7,224 nt of DNA from an uncultured Porphyromonadaceae bacterium (GCA_947175225.1 CAMWLX010000177.1:1-7224); one strand, 5' to 3'; shown: positions 1-7,210, counted from the stretch's first letter. Numbers and translations are program-made. Notes: a model not told the origin generated them from the letters alone.

Positions 1-8
1 CATTTTTG
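1..8 (+). promoter_or_regulatory. Possible Bacteroidetes -7 box upstream of the S9 peptidase gene
   Basis: CATTTTTG differs from the Bacteroidetes -7 consensus TAnnTTTG only at its first base. It lies 25 bases before the ATG at 34, so transcription would start about 18 bases upstream of the gene. The matching -33 element would lie outside the window, so this is only a suggestion. Confidence 0.3.
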
Positions 9-33
9 CTCGTTCTTATTAATTGATGAGGAT

Positions 34-2217
34 ATGAAGAAAAAAGCTCTGATGCTTGCAGCGATGGGATATATGGCGGTGGCTTCTGCTTCAGCGGCTG
101 CCCCTCTCAAGGCTGCGGATTATTGCGACTTGAAAGTATGTGTGCCTGCTGGAATAGGGGAGATGCGTCCCATGGCAGATGGGAAGACCTATAGCATGGT
201 AAGCAAAGATGGCCGTAAGATCGACATATACAGTTATGAGACCGGCAAGAAGACAGGTACACTCTTCGACCTTGATGCTGTGAAAGGTCAGCTGAAGATT
301 GATTCTTTTGATGGGTATCAAATATCAGACAATGGGCGGAAGATTCTTCTATGGAACGATGTAAAAGGTATATGGCGCTACAGTTTCACTGCTGAATACT
401 ACGTCTACGACATAATGCGAGCCACAATGCAGCGTGTGTCTTCTCAGGGTGCCCAAAGAGGCGCCACGATGTCGCACGATGGTTTGCGCGTAGCATATGT
501 CAGAGACAATAATGTCTTCATATCCAATCTTGATTATAATACAGATATTGCTGTCACTACAGATGGAGCGGTCAATAAAATCACAAACGGTGCCCCGGAT
601 TGGGTCTATGAGGAAGAATTCGGGGTGCTTTGCACTCTCTGTTGGAGTGGTGACGACCAGACACTCGCTTTTGTGAAATGGAATGAGACAGATGTCCCGG
701 CTTATAGCTTTGATGATTATCGTTCATATTACGCAAAAGATCCCCTTGGCGATCCATATCCCACTTCGTTTACTTATAAATATCCTCTTCCAGGGTATCC
801 AAATTCAATTGTTTCGGTTCATGCCTATGATTTGAATTCGAGAGTGACAAAGGAGATGCAGCTTCAACTCGGAAAAGACGACTATGTTCCCAACATCCAG
901 TTTGATGGAAAAGGGGAGAAGCTTATGGTCATGAAACTCAATAGAGACCAGAACGATCTCAGGATTTTCAGTGTCAATCCCGGTTCTACAGTTGCAACTC
1001 AAGTCTATTCCGAGCAAAGTAAGGCTTGGATAGACAATGATGTCTACAATATGGTGCATTATGGCAATGATTCATTTGTCATTGCTTCTGACAAAAGCGG
1101 CTGGACACATCTATATGAATATAGCTACAACGGCAGTCAGCTGCGCCAAATTACCAAGGGAGACTTCAATGTCACTGACTACTACGGGAAGTCGGCAGCC
1201 GGAGCTCATTTTGTGCAAACTACTAAACTTGGAGCCGTCAACCGAAACGTCGCAATGGTGGATGCAAAAGGAGTGATGAAGTTGCTTCATGATGGTGCAG
1301 GGTGGGAATCCTGCTCATTCAGCAAGGATTTCTCATATTACGTCAGACGATGGAGCGACCTTAGCACCCCTCCTCAGTATACTCTATGGAGCACCGCGGG
1401 AAAGAAAGTTGCAGAGCTTGAGATGAATGCTGCTTATGCAGCAAGATATGCCGGCTCCCCAAAATTTGAGCTCACTACAGTGAAGAATGCTGTCGGACAG
1501 GATATGGATGCTATGATAATGAAGCCTGCTGACTTCAATGCGTCTAAGAAATATCCCCTTATGATGTATCAATATAATGGTCCGAGATCGCAGCAAGTGA
1601 CTAATAAATGGCAGCTTGATGGCCTTAACTATATAGCACAGTCAGGTTATGTTGTGGCTGTGGTAGATGGCCGAGGCACCGGCGGCAGAAGTGCCGAATG
1701 GTGTCATAGCGTATATATGCACCTCGGGAAGTATGAGACCGAAGATCAGATAGCCGGTGCAAATGAGATCGCAATGCTCCCTTATGTTGATGCATCCCGT
1801 ATGTCGTTGTTCGGATGGAGTTATGGCGGCTACATGACCCTTATGGAAATGACGGCAGAGAATACTCCTTTCAAGTGTGGAGTGGCAATGGCAGCTGTGA
1901 CTGACTGGCGATGGTATGACTCTATCTATACCGAACGTTTTATGCGTACTCCTGCTCAGAATGAAGAGGGATATGCATCTTCATCGGCAATTGGCAGAAG
2001 CCAGAGACTTAAAGGACGCCTTCTCATCATGAGCGGATCAAGCGATGACAATGTGCATTTCTACAATACTCTGAAATACACATCGAAGATTAATTTTGAA
2101 GGTAAGATGTTCGATATGATGGTATTCACCGGAATGGACCATTCCCTGCGTACCGGCAACGCAAGAACTCAACTCTACAGTAAGGTGGTGGACTTCCTTG
2201 ACACAAATTTAAAATAA
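34..2217 (+). CDS. Secreted dipeptidyl-peptidase IV-like S9 family serine peptidase
   Basis: This is a complete 727-residue prolyl oligopeptidase-family enzyme of the DPP4 type, which removes X-Pro or X-Ala dipeptides from peptide N-termini. An N-terminal signal peptide (MKKK, then a hydrophobic/Ala-rich stretch ending near residues 22-28) predicts export to the periplasm or outer surface. A beta-propeller region (about 40-470) contains DWVYEEEFG at 189-197, whose E194-E195 match the DPP4 double-Glu motif that binds the substrate amino terminus. The C-terminal alpha/beta hydrolase domain has the oxyanion Tyr514 in YNGP, DGRGTGG at 545-551, the nucleophile Ser596 in GWSYGGY, Asp671 in SSDDNVH and His703 in MDHS. 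All catalytic elements are present and the length is normal for the family. It probably heads an operon with the next two genes (gaps of 23 and 5 bases). Exact substrate preference is inferred from motifs; other S9 specificities remain possible. Confidence 0.93.
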   Translation: MKKKALMLAAMGYMAVASASAAAPLKAADYCDLKVCVPAGIGEMRPMADGKTYSMVSKDGRKIDIYSYETGKKTGTLFDLDAVKGQLKIDSFDGYQISDNGRKILLWNDVKGIWRYSFTAEYYVYDIMRATMQRVSSQGAQRGATMSHDGLRVAYVRDNNVFISNLDYNTDIAVTTDGAVNKITNGAPDWVYEEEFGVLCTLCWSGDDQTLAFVKWNETDVPAYSFDDYRSYYAKDPLGDPYPTSFTYKYPLPGYPNSIVSVHAYDLNSRVTKEMQLQLGKDDYVPNIQFDGKGEKLMVMKLNRDQNDLRIFSVNPGSTVATQVYSEQSKAWIDNDVYNMVHYGNDSFVIASDKSGWTHLYEYSYNGSQLRQITKGDFNVTDYYGKSAAGAHFVQTTKLGAVNRNVAMVDAKGVMKLLHDGAGWESCSFSKDFSYYVRRWSDLSTPPQYTLWSTAGKKVAELEMNAAYAARYAGSPKFELTTVKNAVGQDMDAMIMKPADFNASKKYPLMMYQYNGPRSQQVTNKWQLDGLNYIAQSGYVVAVVDGRGTGGRSAEWCHSVYMHLGKYETEDQIAGANEIAMLPYVDASRMSLFGWSYGGYMTLMEMTAENTPFKCGVAMAAVTDWRWYDSIYTERFMRTPAQNEEGYASSSAIGRSQRLKGRLLIMSGSSDDNVHFYNTLKYTSKINFEGKMFDMMVFTGMDHSLRTGNARTQLYSKVVDFLDTNLK

Positions 2218-2240
2218 GATTACTAACTACTGGCATCAAT

Positions 2241-3602
2241 ATGGAAGACTTACGGAAAATAAACAGTATGCAGCTCTATTACCTATGGCGCAATCTTGCA
2301 TGGTCTCTTCTTTGCGTAGGTATCATAATGGGGGGAGTGCATATCTTGCCATTCTATATGGCGCCTGCATTGTCTCTATTCCTATGTGGAGTGCTGTATA
2401 CAATGATCTGGAACAACAATGGATCAAAGAATGGCAGTTGCATGTTGATAGTGGAAACTATGCTTTATAGCCTTCTCGGATATACATTTGTCAGCATCAT
2501 TCTTGTAGTGATTCAGGTCTTAGGTCTTTATCACTTCCCAAATGAAATCATATTTTTTAACGATCCTTTCCTGCCTTCTTTGATTTTGCTCCCGATTGCT
2601 CTTGTAGTGACTGCATTTACATTGTTTTTCAAGAAATCTATGCCTTCCTACAAGCAGTTTCGTGCTCAATATGGAATAGAGAGGGAACGAGGCTATTTCG
2701 GATTGATGATCAACAGTGAGACCAATCTTCAATTGAAGAATATGGTCTGTGTCTTTGCTGTCTTGACTGCTATTGTGTGGTATTATTATCTTAATGAATA
2801 TGTCAGCATAAATCAAAATGGACGCGACTGGTATGTGTTCTTATGGATAGTAGTGATTGCCGTGATTCTTGATGAAATCTACTTTATGATGAGATATTTC
2901 AATCTCTATCTTGACCTTCAGGAGCATAACGAGATTATTACTCCTGAAGAACTTCAGGATATCACTGCCCATACCTATCTTCGATTCTATGTCATCTGCG
3001 GAGAATATGTCTATATAAATAGGAATGCCTTCGATCGTCTTAATAATAAAGCGGGAGTTTTTGACACTCCGTTTATAACAAAGAGGACGGTCAATGGCAT
3101 CCCAACTTCAGATGTAAAGAAAATTGTAGAGCGCATGACGGGCAAACAGGATGGTGAACTCAGATTCTTCTACGGCAGACATCTTGCAGGAATTGATAAA
3201 CATTCTCTTCTAAGATATTTTTATTTCCTTGATGGCGACATTTCAGACTATCAGGATATGGCAGAAGAAGGAGAATGGGTGCATTTTAATGATGTCAAAA
3301 GAGTCTACAATACTATGCCCCTCAAAATTGCTACAAATGCACTTGCAGACTTGACTCGCCTCTCCACAATCATACTCACAGAGAAGACTTATGATGAAGA
3401 CGGGTATAGAAAGAATAAGATTAAGTCGTATAAGTCTACTCTTACACTTGCCGACGTAAGGAAGAGTAATATCGATTTCCAAGACGACAAGTGGCTGAAT
3501 ATAGCTGATTTCAATAGCGACACTAAATTTTTCAAGCTAAAAAAATTCCTCCGTGGCGCTTCCGGAAAGAGCAGTAGTCAGACATATCATAAGAAATATT
3601 GA
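2241..3602 (+). CDS. Uncharacterised membrane protein, six predicted TM segments plus C-terminal soluble domain
   Basis: I do not recognise this 453-residue protein. Six hydrophobic segments can be read at about residues 20-38, 40-57, 68-96, 110-130, 168-186 and 197-216. There is no cleavable signal peptide. The remaining half (about 217-453) is hydrophilic, begins with an acidic stretch (DLQEHNEIITPEELQD, 225-240) and is rich in aromatic and charged residues. It contains FFYGRHLAG (309-317) and ends in a basic tail (KSSSQTYHKKY). By the positive-inside rule the lysine-rich loop at 131-150 and the C-terminal half are probably cytoplasmic. I see no ATP-binding, kinase, nuclease or LytTR signature that I can defend. 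It starts 23 bases after the peptidase gene and stops 5 bases before miaA, so it is probably co-transcribed with both. A regulatory or envelope role would be a guess. Confidence 0.85.
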   Translation: MEDLRKINSMQLYYLWRNLAWSLLCVGIIMGGVHILPFYMAPALSLFLCGVLYTMIWNNNGSKNGSCMLIVETMLYSLLGYTFVSIILVVIQVLGLYHFPNEIIFFNDPFLPSLILLPIALVVTAFTLFFKKSMPSYKQFRAQYGIERERGYFGLMINSETNLQLKNMVCVFAVLTAIVWYYYLNEYVSINQNGRDWYVFLWIVVIAVILDEIYFMMRYFNLYLDLQEHNEIITPEELQDITAHTYLRFYVICGEYVYINRNAFDRLNNKAGVFDTPFITKRTVNGIPTSDVKKIVERMTGKQDGELRFFYGRHLAGIDKHSLLRYFYFLDGDISDYQDMAEEGEWVHFNDVKRVYNTMPLKIATNALADLTRLSTIILTEKTYDEDGYRKNKIKSYKSTLTLADVRKSNIDFQDDKWLNIADFNSDTKFFKLKKFLRGASGKSSSQTYHKKY

Positions 3603-3607
3603 TTTGA

Positions 3608-4552
3608 ATGAAAAGGATACTCAGACCTGAAATAATAGCGGTGGTGGGTCCGACGGCGTGTGGAAAGACACGCCGTGCTGTTTCTATAGCCTCTGCTTTT
3701 GGAGGAGAAATACTCAGTGGCGACAGCCGGCAAGTCTATCGTGGCATGGATATTGGCACCGGGAAGGATCTGGGTGAATATGGCGACGTAAACTATCACC
3801 TTATCGACATAGCCAATGCAGGAGAAAAGTATAATCTTCACAGATTTCTGACTGACTTCCACAAGGCAAAGGATGATGTGATTTCGAGAGGAAAACTTCC
3901 GGTGCTTTGTGGAGGGACCGGGATGTATGTCGAAGCAGCCTTGTCGGGGCTTGTCTTGCCTGAAGTGGAAAGGAATGAAGAGCTCAGGCAATCATTGTCG
4001 GGGAAAAATCTTGAAGAACTGACTGAAATCTTAAAGACATACAAAACGCTCCATAACTCTACAGATGTCGATACTCGAGAACGCGCCCTTAGGGCAATAG
4101 AAATCCAACAATATTATTCAGATCATCCGGAAGAAGCTGAAGCTGCCGACCGCGCTGCAGTCAGACCCCTCGATAGCCTTGTCATTGGAATAGATATTCC
4201 TCGTGATGCCAGAAGGGAGAAGATTAGCCGCCGCCTTGATTCAAGGATTGAAGAAGGGATGATAGATGAGATAAGAGGTTTGATAGCGAGTGGCATAACA
4301 CCTGAAGATCTTATATATTATGGTCTGGAATATAAGTTTGTCACTCTTCATGTCTTAGGGAAGCTTAGTCTAATTGAGATGAAGCGGCAACTTGAAATCT
4401 CCATCCATCAGTTTGCCAAGCGTCAGATGACATGGTTTAGAGGGATGGAAAAGAGGGGTCTGCCTATTCGTTGGCTTCCTTATGATATGCCGGACGCGGA
4501 ATTTATAGATACAGTTAAAGCTTGGCTTGAAGAATGTCGGAAAGATAATTAA
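3608..4552 (+). CDS. miaA: tRNA dimethylallyltransferase (A37 isopentenyltransferase)
   Basis: MiaA transfers the dimethylallyl group of DMAPP to N6 of adenosine 37 in tRNAs that read codons starting with U, giving i6A. That is the first step towards ms2i6A. The 314-residue protein is full length. It has the P-loop GPTACGKT (14-21), SGDSRQVYRGMDIGTGK (37-53) with the catalytic Asp39, NYHLIDI (62-68), the CGGTGMY loop (101-107), DTRERALRAIE (155-165) and the C-terminal QFAKRQMTWFR signature (268-278). The motif usually written GYkE/GYrQ is GLEYK (239-243) here. That matches an alternative MiaA type I recall from Bacteroidetes, which often carry two MiaA copies, so this may be one of two paralogues. 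The ATG at 3608 puts the P-loop about 14 residues from the start, as usual. It lies 5 bases after the upstream gene, which implies co-transcription. Confidence 0.95.
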   Translation: MKRILRPEIIAVVGPTACGKTRRAVSIASAFGGEILSGDSRQVYRGMDIGTGKDLGEYGDVNYHLIDIANAGEKYNLHRFLTDFHKAKDDVISRGKLPVLCGGTGMYVEAALSGLVLPEVERNEELRQSLSGKNLEELTEILKTYKTLHNSTDVDTRERALRAIEIQQYYSDHPEEAEAADRAAVRPLDSLVIGIDIPRDARREKISRRLDSRIEEGMIDEIRGLIASGITPEDLIYYGLEYKFVTLHVLGKLSLIEMKRQLEISIHQFAKRQMTWFRGMEKRGLPIRWLPYDMPDAEFIDTVKAWLEECRKDN

Positions 4553-4754
4553 GACATAAGTTGTTAAGGAAGCGCATAAACTAATTCTATAATGGAATAC
4601 GCAGGTGTTTTATGTTAAAGTCAAAAATAAATCTCACAAATGTTGTAGGTTTAGAATATTATTGCTAAATTTGCATTTATGTTGAGCAATTGCCTGCTGC
4701 ATCATAAACTAAATCAAGATAAAACTTAATTTTTCAAGAAGATACTACAATATC
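4553..4754. other. Intergenic region between miaA and dedA
   Basis: This 202-base A+T-rich gap separates the two probable transcription units. It holds a convincing Bacteroidetes promoter (listed separately). It also holds an imperfect inverted repeat just after miaA (CATAAA at 4575-4580 against TTTATG at 4609-4614, with ATTC/GAAT nested inside) that is too weak and lacks the T-run of an intrinsic terminator. A 10-base direct repeat CATAAACTAA occurs at 4575-4584 and 4703-4712, and the 8-base palindrome GCAATTGC at 4686-4693. I see no tRNA, riboswitch or small ORF here. Confidence 0.6.
4643..4673 (+). promoter_or_regulatory. Bacteroidetes-type promoter for dedA-rpe
   Basis: TAAATTTG at 4666-4673 is an exact match to the Bacteroidetes -7 consensus TAnnTTTG. 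A -33-like TTG at 4643-4645 lies 20 bases upstream, the expected spacing for the primary sigma factor of this phylum, although its first base departs from the TTTG consensus (GTTG). Transcription would start near 4680, leaving a leader of about 75 bases before the dedA ATG. Confidence 0.6.
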
Positions 4755-5432
4755 ATGATACTCGCAAGTCTGTTTGACGCATCTCAGTTTTTCCAGTGGT
4801 TTGTGGAGAATGCCAACTATCTGTTTGTGTTTCTCTTCATGACAATTGAGAGTTCATTCATTCCTTTTCCAAGTGAGGTAGTAGTGCCTCCGGCAGCCTA
4901 TTTGGCATGTACCAACACGGGTGTGGGTGGAGATATGAATATCTTTGTCGTGGTGCTGGTGGCTACATTAGGTGCACTTTGCGGTGCTTTCATAAATTAG
5001 TTCTTGTCTCTTTGGGTTGGTCGCCCGATAGTCTATGCTTTTGCCGACAGTAAGTTTGGCCATGCCTGCCTGATAGATAGGGCTAAGGTAGATAAGGCAG
5101 AGGCATACTTCGACAAGCATGGAGCTGTTTCTACATTCGTAGGTCGTCTGATTCCGGCGATACGCCAACTTATATCAATACCGGCCGGACTTTCAAAAAT
5201 GAATATAGGAGTCTTTGCCCTCTTTACTGCTCTCGGAGCAATGGTATGGAATGCCATCCTTGCAGGTCTGGGCTACTGGCTCTCTCTTCATGTGTCGCCT
5301 GAAGATTTGTTTGAGAAAGTAGAGCAATACAATAGTTATTTGACTTATATTGGCTACGGAATTCTTGTGATATGCATTATGTATATCTTATACAATGCGT
5401 TTAAAAAGAAAAACTACAATACAAAGCAATGA
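4755..5432 (+). pseudogene. DedA/SNARE-associated family membrane protein, interrupted by an in-frame TAG
   Basis: Read through the TAG, this frame gives a 225-residue DedA-family inner-membrane protein. The family is linked to membrane lipid (undecaprenyl phosphate or phospholipid) translocation and proton-motive-force homeostasis. The N-terminal half has IESSFIPFPSEVVVPPAAY (31-49), with the conserved Glu32, Pro37, Pro39 and Glu41. The C-terminal half has LWVGRP (86-91) and FDKHGAVSTFVGRLIPAIRQ (119-138) followed by SIPAGLSKM, the core DedA signature with its essential arginines R131 and R137. Codon 82 is TAG (4998-5000), flanked by GAFIN and FLSLWVGRP, where Bacteroides homologues as I recall them have Tyr. 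The frame is otherwise open, with no frameshift and no convincing restart codon nearby; the next in-frame ATG (codon 149) lies beyond the core motif. The 81-residue product should be non-functional unless the TAG is suppressed or is an error. The end overlaps rpe by ATGA. Confidence 0.88.
4998..5000 (+). other. In-frame amber codon disrupting dedA
   Basis: TAG follows ATA AAT (Ile-Asn) and precedes TTC TTG. One base change at 5000 (TAG to TAT or TAC) restores the Tyr expected here in the family motif. Both flanks are in the same frame, so this is a point nonsense change and not a frameshift. Confidence 0.85.
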
Positions 5433-6073
5433 AGATATCTCCGTCGCTGCTTGCAGCTGATTTCCTTAATTTAAGAAAGGAAATAGAAAAAATCAATGCT
5501 TCGGAAGCTGATTTCCTTCATCTTGATGTGATGGATGGAGTGTTTGTGCCAAACATTTCTTTTGGTTTTCCTGTGCTTCAAGGAGTTGCAAAGATATGCA
5601 AGAAGCCGCTTGATGTGCATATGATGACAGTGGAGCCTGAGAAATGGATCTCTCATGTGAGAGATTTAGGGGCTGCGATTATGAATGTGCATCAGGAAGC
5701 TTGCCTTCATCTGTATAGTACAGTGCAGCATATTCATGAAGCCGGCATGATGGCTGGAGTGACACTGAATCCCGCGACTCCTGTCTCTACTCTTGAAGAT
5801 ATAATAGCTGATCTGGATTTAGTGCTACTGATGTCGGTAGAGCCGGGCTTTGGAGGACAACCATTTATCCGGCAAACTCTCGAAAAAGTGCGTAAACTCA
5901 AGGATCTTCGTGACAGGAGTGGGTCAAAAGCTATGATAGAGATAGATGGAGGAGTTAATGAAAAGACAGGTGCTGAGCTTGCAGCTGCCGGAGCTGATGT
6001 GCTAGTAGCGGGAAGCTATGTTTTCGGGAAAGAGGACATGAATGGAGCCATCAGAAGCTTAAAAATGCTTTAG
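5429..6073 (+). CDS. rpe: Ribulose-phosphate 3-epimerase
   Basis: Rpe interconverts D-ribulose 5-phosphate and D-xylulose 5-phosphate in the non-oxidative pentose phosphate pathway, in the cytoplasm. The 214-residue TIM barrel is full length. It has PSLLAADF (5-12), FLHLDVMDGVFVPN (29-42) with the metal ligands His31 and Asp33, DVHMM (62-66) with His64, GVTLNPATPV (110-119), LMSVEPGFGGQPF (134-146) and EIDGGV (171-176) with the second catalytic Asp173. The phosphate-binding AGSYVFG is at 194-200. The ATG overlaps the dedA stop codon as ATGA, an arrangement typical of translational coupling. It ends in TAG, followed in the same frame by CTT TAG CTT TCC TGA, so there is a second TAG and then a TGA close behind. 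The dedA interruption upstream could reduce its expression. Confidence 0.96.
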   Translation: MKISPSLLAADFLNLRKEIEKINASEADFLHLDVMDGVFVPNISFGFPVLQGVAKICKKPLDVHMMTVEPEKWISHVRDLGAAIMNVHQEACLHLYSTVQHIHEAGMMAGVTLNPATPVSTLEDIIADLDLVLLMSVEPGFGGQPFIRQTLEKVRKLKDLRDRSGSKAMIEIDGGVNEKTGAELAAAGADVLVAGSYVFGKEDMNGAIRSLKML

Positions 6074-6121
6074 CTTTAGCTTTCCTGAAAGAAATAATTC
6101 AAATTTTTAATATTCATTACC

Positions 6122-7210
6122 ATGAAACAACTTATCTCCACGTTGCTTTTTGTCGGGATGCTCATAGGTGTCTCTTCGGGTGGAAATGATTTGGATTCTT
6201 TTGATGGAGGGGACCACCGTTCTCACAATTCAAAAGAAAAGCCAAAGCTTAAGACCATCCGTATGTCGTTTAGTGGTGACTATGTCTCTGAGTCAGAAGA
6301 ACCCCTGCTGCGTGCAGACGATGGGGAAACTTTTGTAGGAATAAATGTCTATTATAAGGAAAAGGGAGATGAAGATGCCACTGAGCAAAGGTATGCCTAT
6401 GGTCTTTTCAAAAAAACAAATGGTATTTCCATAGACTTGACTACCGGCTACACCTATCGTTTTGAAGCATCTATTTTGACAGAGAGGGAGGATAAATTAT
6501 GGGATCATGCAGAAGGCAGATATGGTGAGCCATTTAAATTGAGTAATGGCAACAGCGATTTTGAAAAAGATGATATAGGAGATTTCATCTACACATATGA
6601 TTCTTCAAATGCAAAGTTTTATTTAAGAATGCTGAATAATGGGACTGCTCTTGTGGATGCCGGCGATGACTTGCCTTCTCAATTTGGGGATGTGCGTTTC
6701 CCAAGGGTGAAAAGATATTATGGCAATCTAAATTCGTTTGATCCCTCCCTATTGACTTCTGTTGAAATACCAATGGAGTATAAATGTTTTGGACTTAAAT
6801 TGATTTTAGAGAGCATTCCTGGCGAAACCAGTGTGAGTGTTAGTGATATAACTGATAATGGAACTACAATCACTACTACTAACCATCCTGAGTATTATCT
6901 TCGTTTCCCAAATGGATTAAGATTGAATGCCGGTTCAGAAGCGTCTAAGACATGGGAAGGATTGTATTCTTTGAATGATTTAAATCACAATACTAAGGAA
7001 TTCAAACTAAGATTTCGTTGGCATAAAGGTCAAGGGATAACCGAAGACTTCAATCACACATTCACTGTGGAAGCCAAAAAGAAAAAGATACTCAAAATCA
7101 ATATCGACGGAGAGATAAATGAGACTAAATCAGGAAATATTGTTTTCACTAATCTTGACGATACTCTTATAGATGAGGAGCCGGAAAATGTGACTAATAT
7201 TTCAGATTAA
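6122..7210 (+). CDS. Exported protein of unknown function with a degenerate lipobox; possibly fimbrillin-like
   Basis: This is a complete 362-residue protein that I cannot assign to a named family with confidence. Residues 1-19 form a signal peptide (MKQLISTLLFVGMLIGVSS). The following GGND resembles a Bacteroidetes lipoprotein box (VSSCGND) whose Cys20 has become Gly (codon GGT at 6179-6181). The mature part begins with an Asp/His/Lys-rich linker. It continues with strand-like segments alternating hydrophobic and polar residues, including TFVGINVYY (70-78), YAYGLF (91-96) and GYTYRFEASIL (109-119), and has no catalytic motif that I recognise. The tail is acidic. The beta-rich layout and the YAYGLF-type motifs resemble Bacteroidales surface or fimbrillin-like lipoproteins; this is inference. 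Sampled stretches are about 33-37% G+C, clearly below the peptidase gene (about 50% in a sampled stretch). It lies 48 bases after rpe with no clear promoter or terminator between them. Confidence 0.82.
   Translation: MKQLISTLLFVGMLIGVSSGGNDLDSFDGGDHRSHNSKEKPKLKTIRMSFSGDYVSESEEPLLRADDGETFVGINVYYKEKGDEDATEQRYAYGLFKKTNGISIDLTTGYTYRFEASILTEREDKLWDHAEGRYGEPFKLSNGNSDFEKDDIGDFIYTYDSSNAKFYLRMLNNGTALVDAGDDLPSQFGDVRFPRVKRYYGNLNSFDPSLLTSVEIPMEYKCFGLKLILESIPGETSVSVSDITDNGTTITTTNHPEYYLRFPNGLRLNAGSEASKTWEGLYSLNDLNHNTKEFKLRFRWHKGQGITEDFNHTFTVEAKKKKILKINIDGEINETKSGNIVFTNLDDTLIDEEPENVTNISD

Noticed and set aside
3599..3606. TTGATTTG as a -7 box for miaA
   Set aside because: It has one mismatch to TAnnTTTG and sits 1 base before the ATG, so transcription would start inside the gene; no -33 element fits.
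3587..3991. Reverse-strand open frame of 134 codons across the start of miaA
   Set aside because: It is antisense to the P-loop region of miaA, its translation has no recognisable domain, and the composition follows from the miaA coding strand.
4575..4614. Intrinsic terminator after miaA
   Set aside because: The inverted repeat is A/T-rich, with short stems (6 and 4 bp) and asymmetric loops, and no T-run follows.
4686..4693. Palindrome GCAATTGC in the dedA leader as an operator
   Set aside because: A single 8-base palindrome is expected by chance, and no second half-site or conserved context is visible.
5004..5432. The downstream half of dedA as an independent gene starting at TTG 5004
   Set aside because: It begins in the middle of a conserved membrane region, has no ribosome-binding context, and is in the same frame as the upstream half with only one codon between the stop and this TTG. 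It is the distal part of one interrupted gene.
6080..6091. Hairpin terminator after rpe (CTTTC/GAAAG)
   Set aside because: The full stem leaves a 2-base loop; opening it gives only 4 A/T-rich pairs, and no T-tract follows directly.
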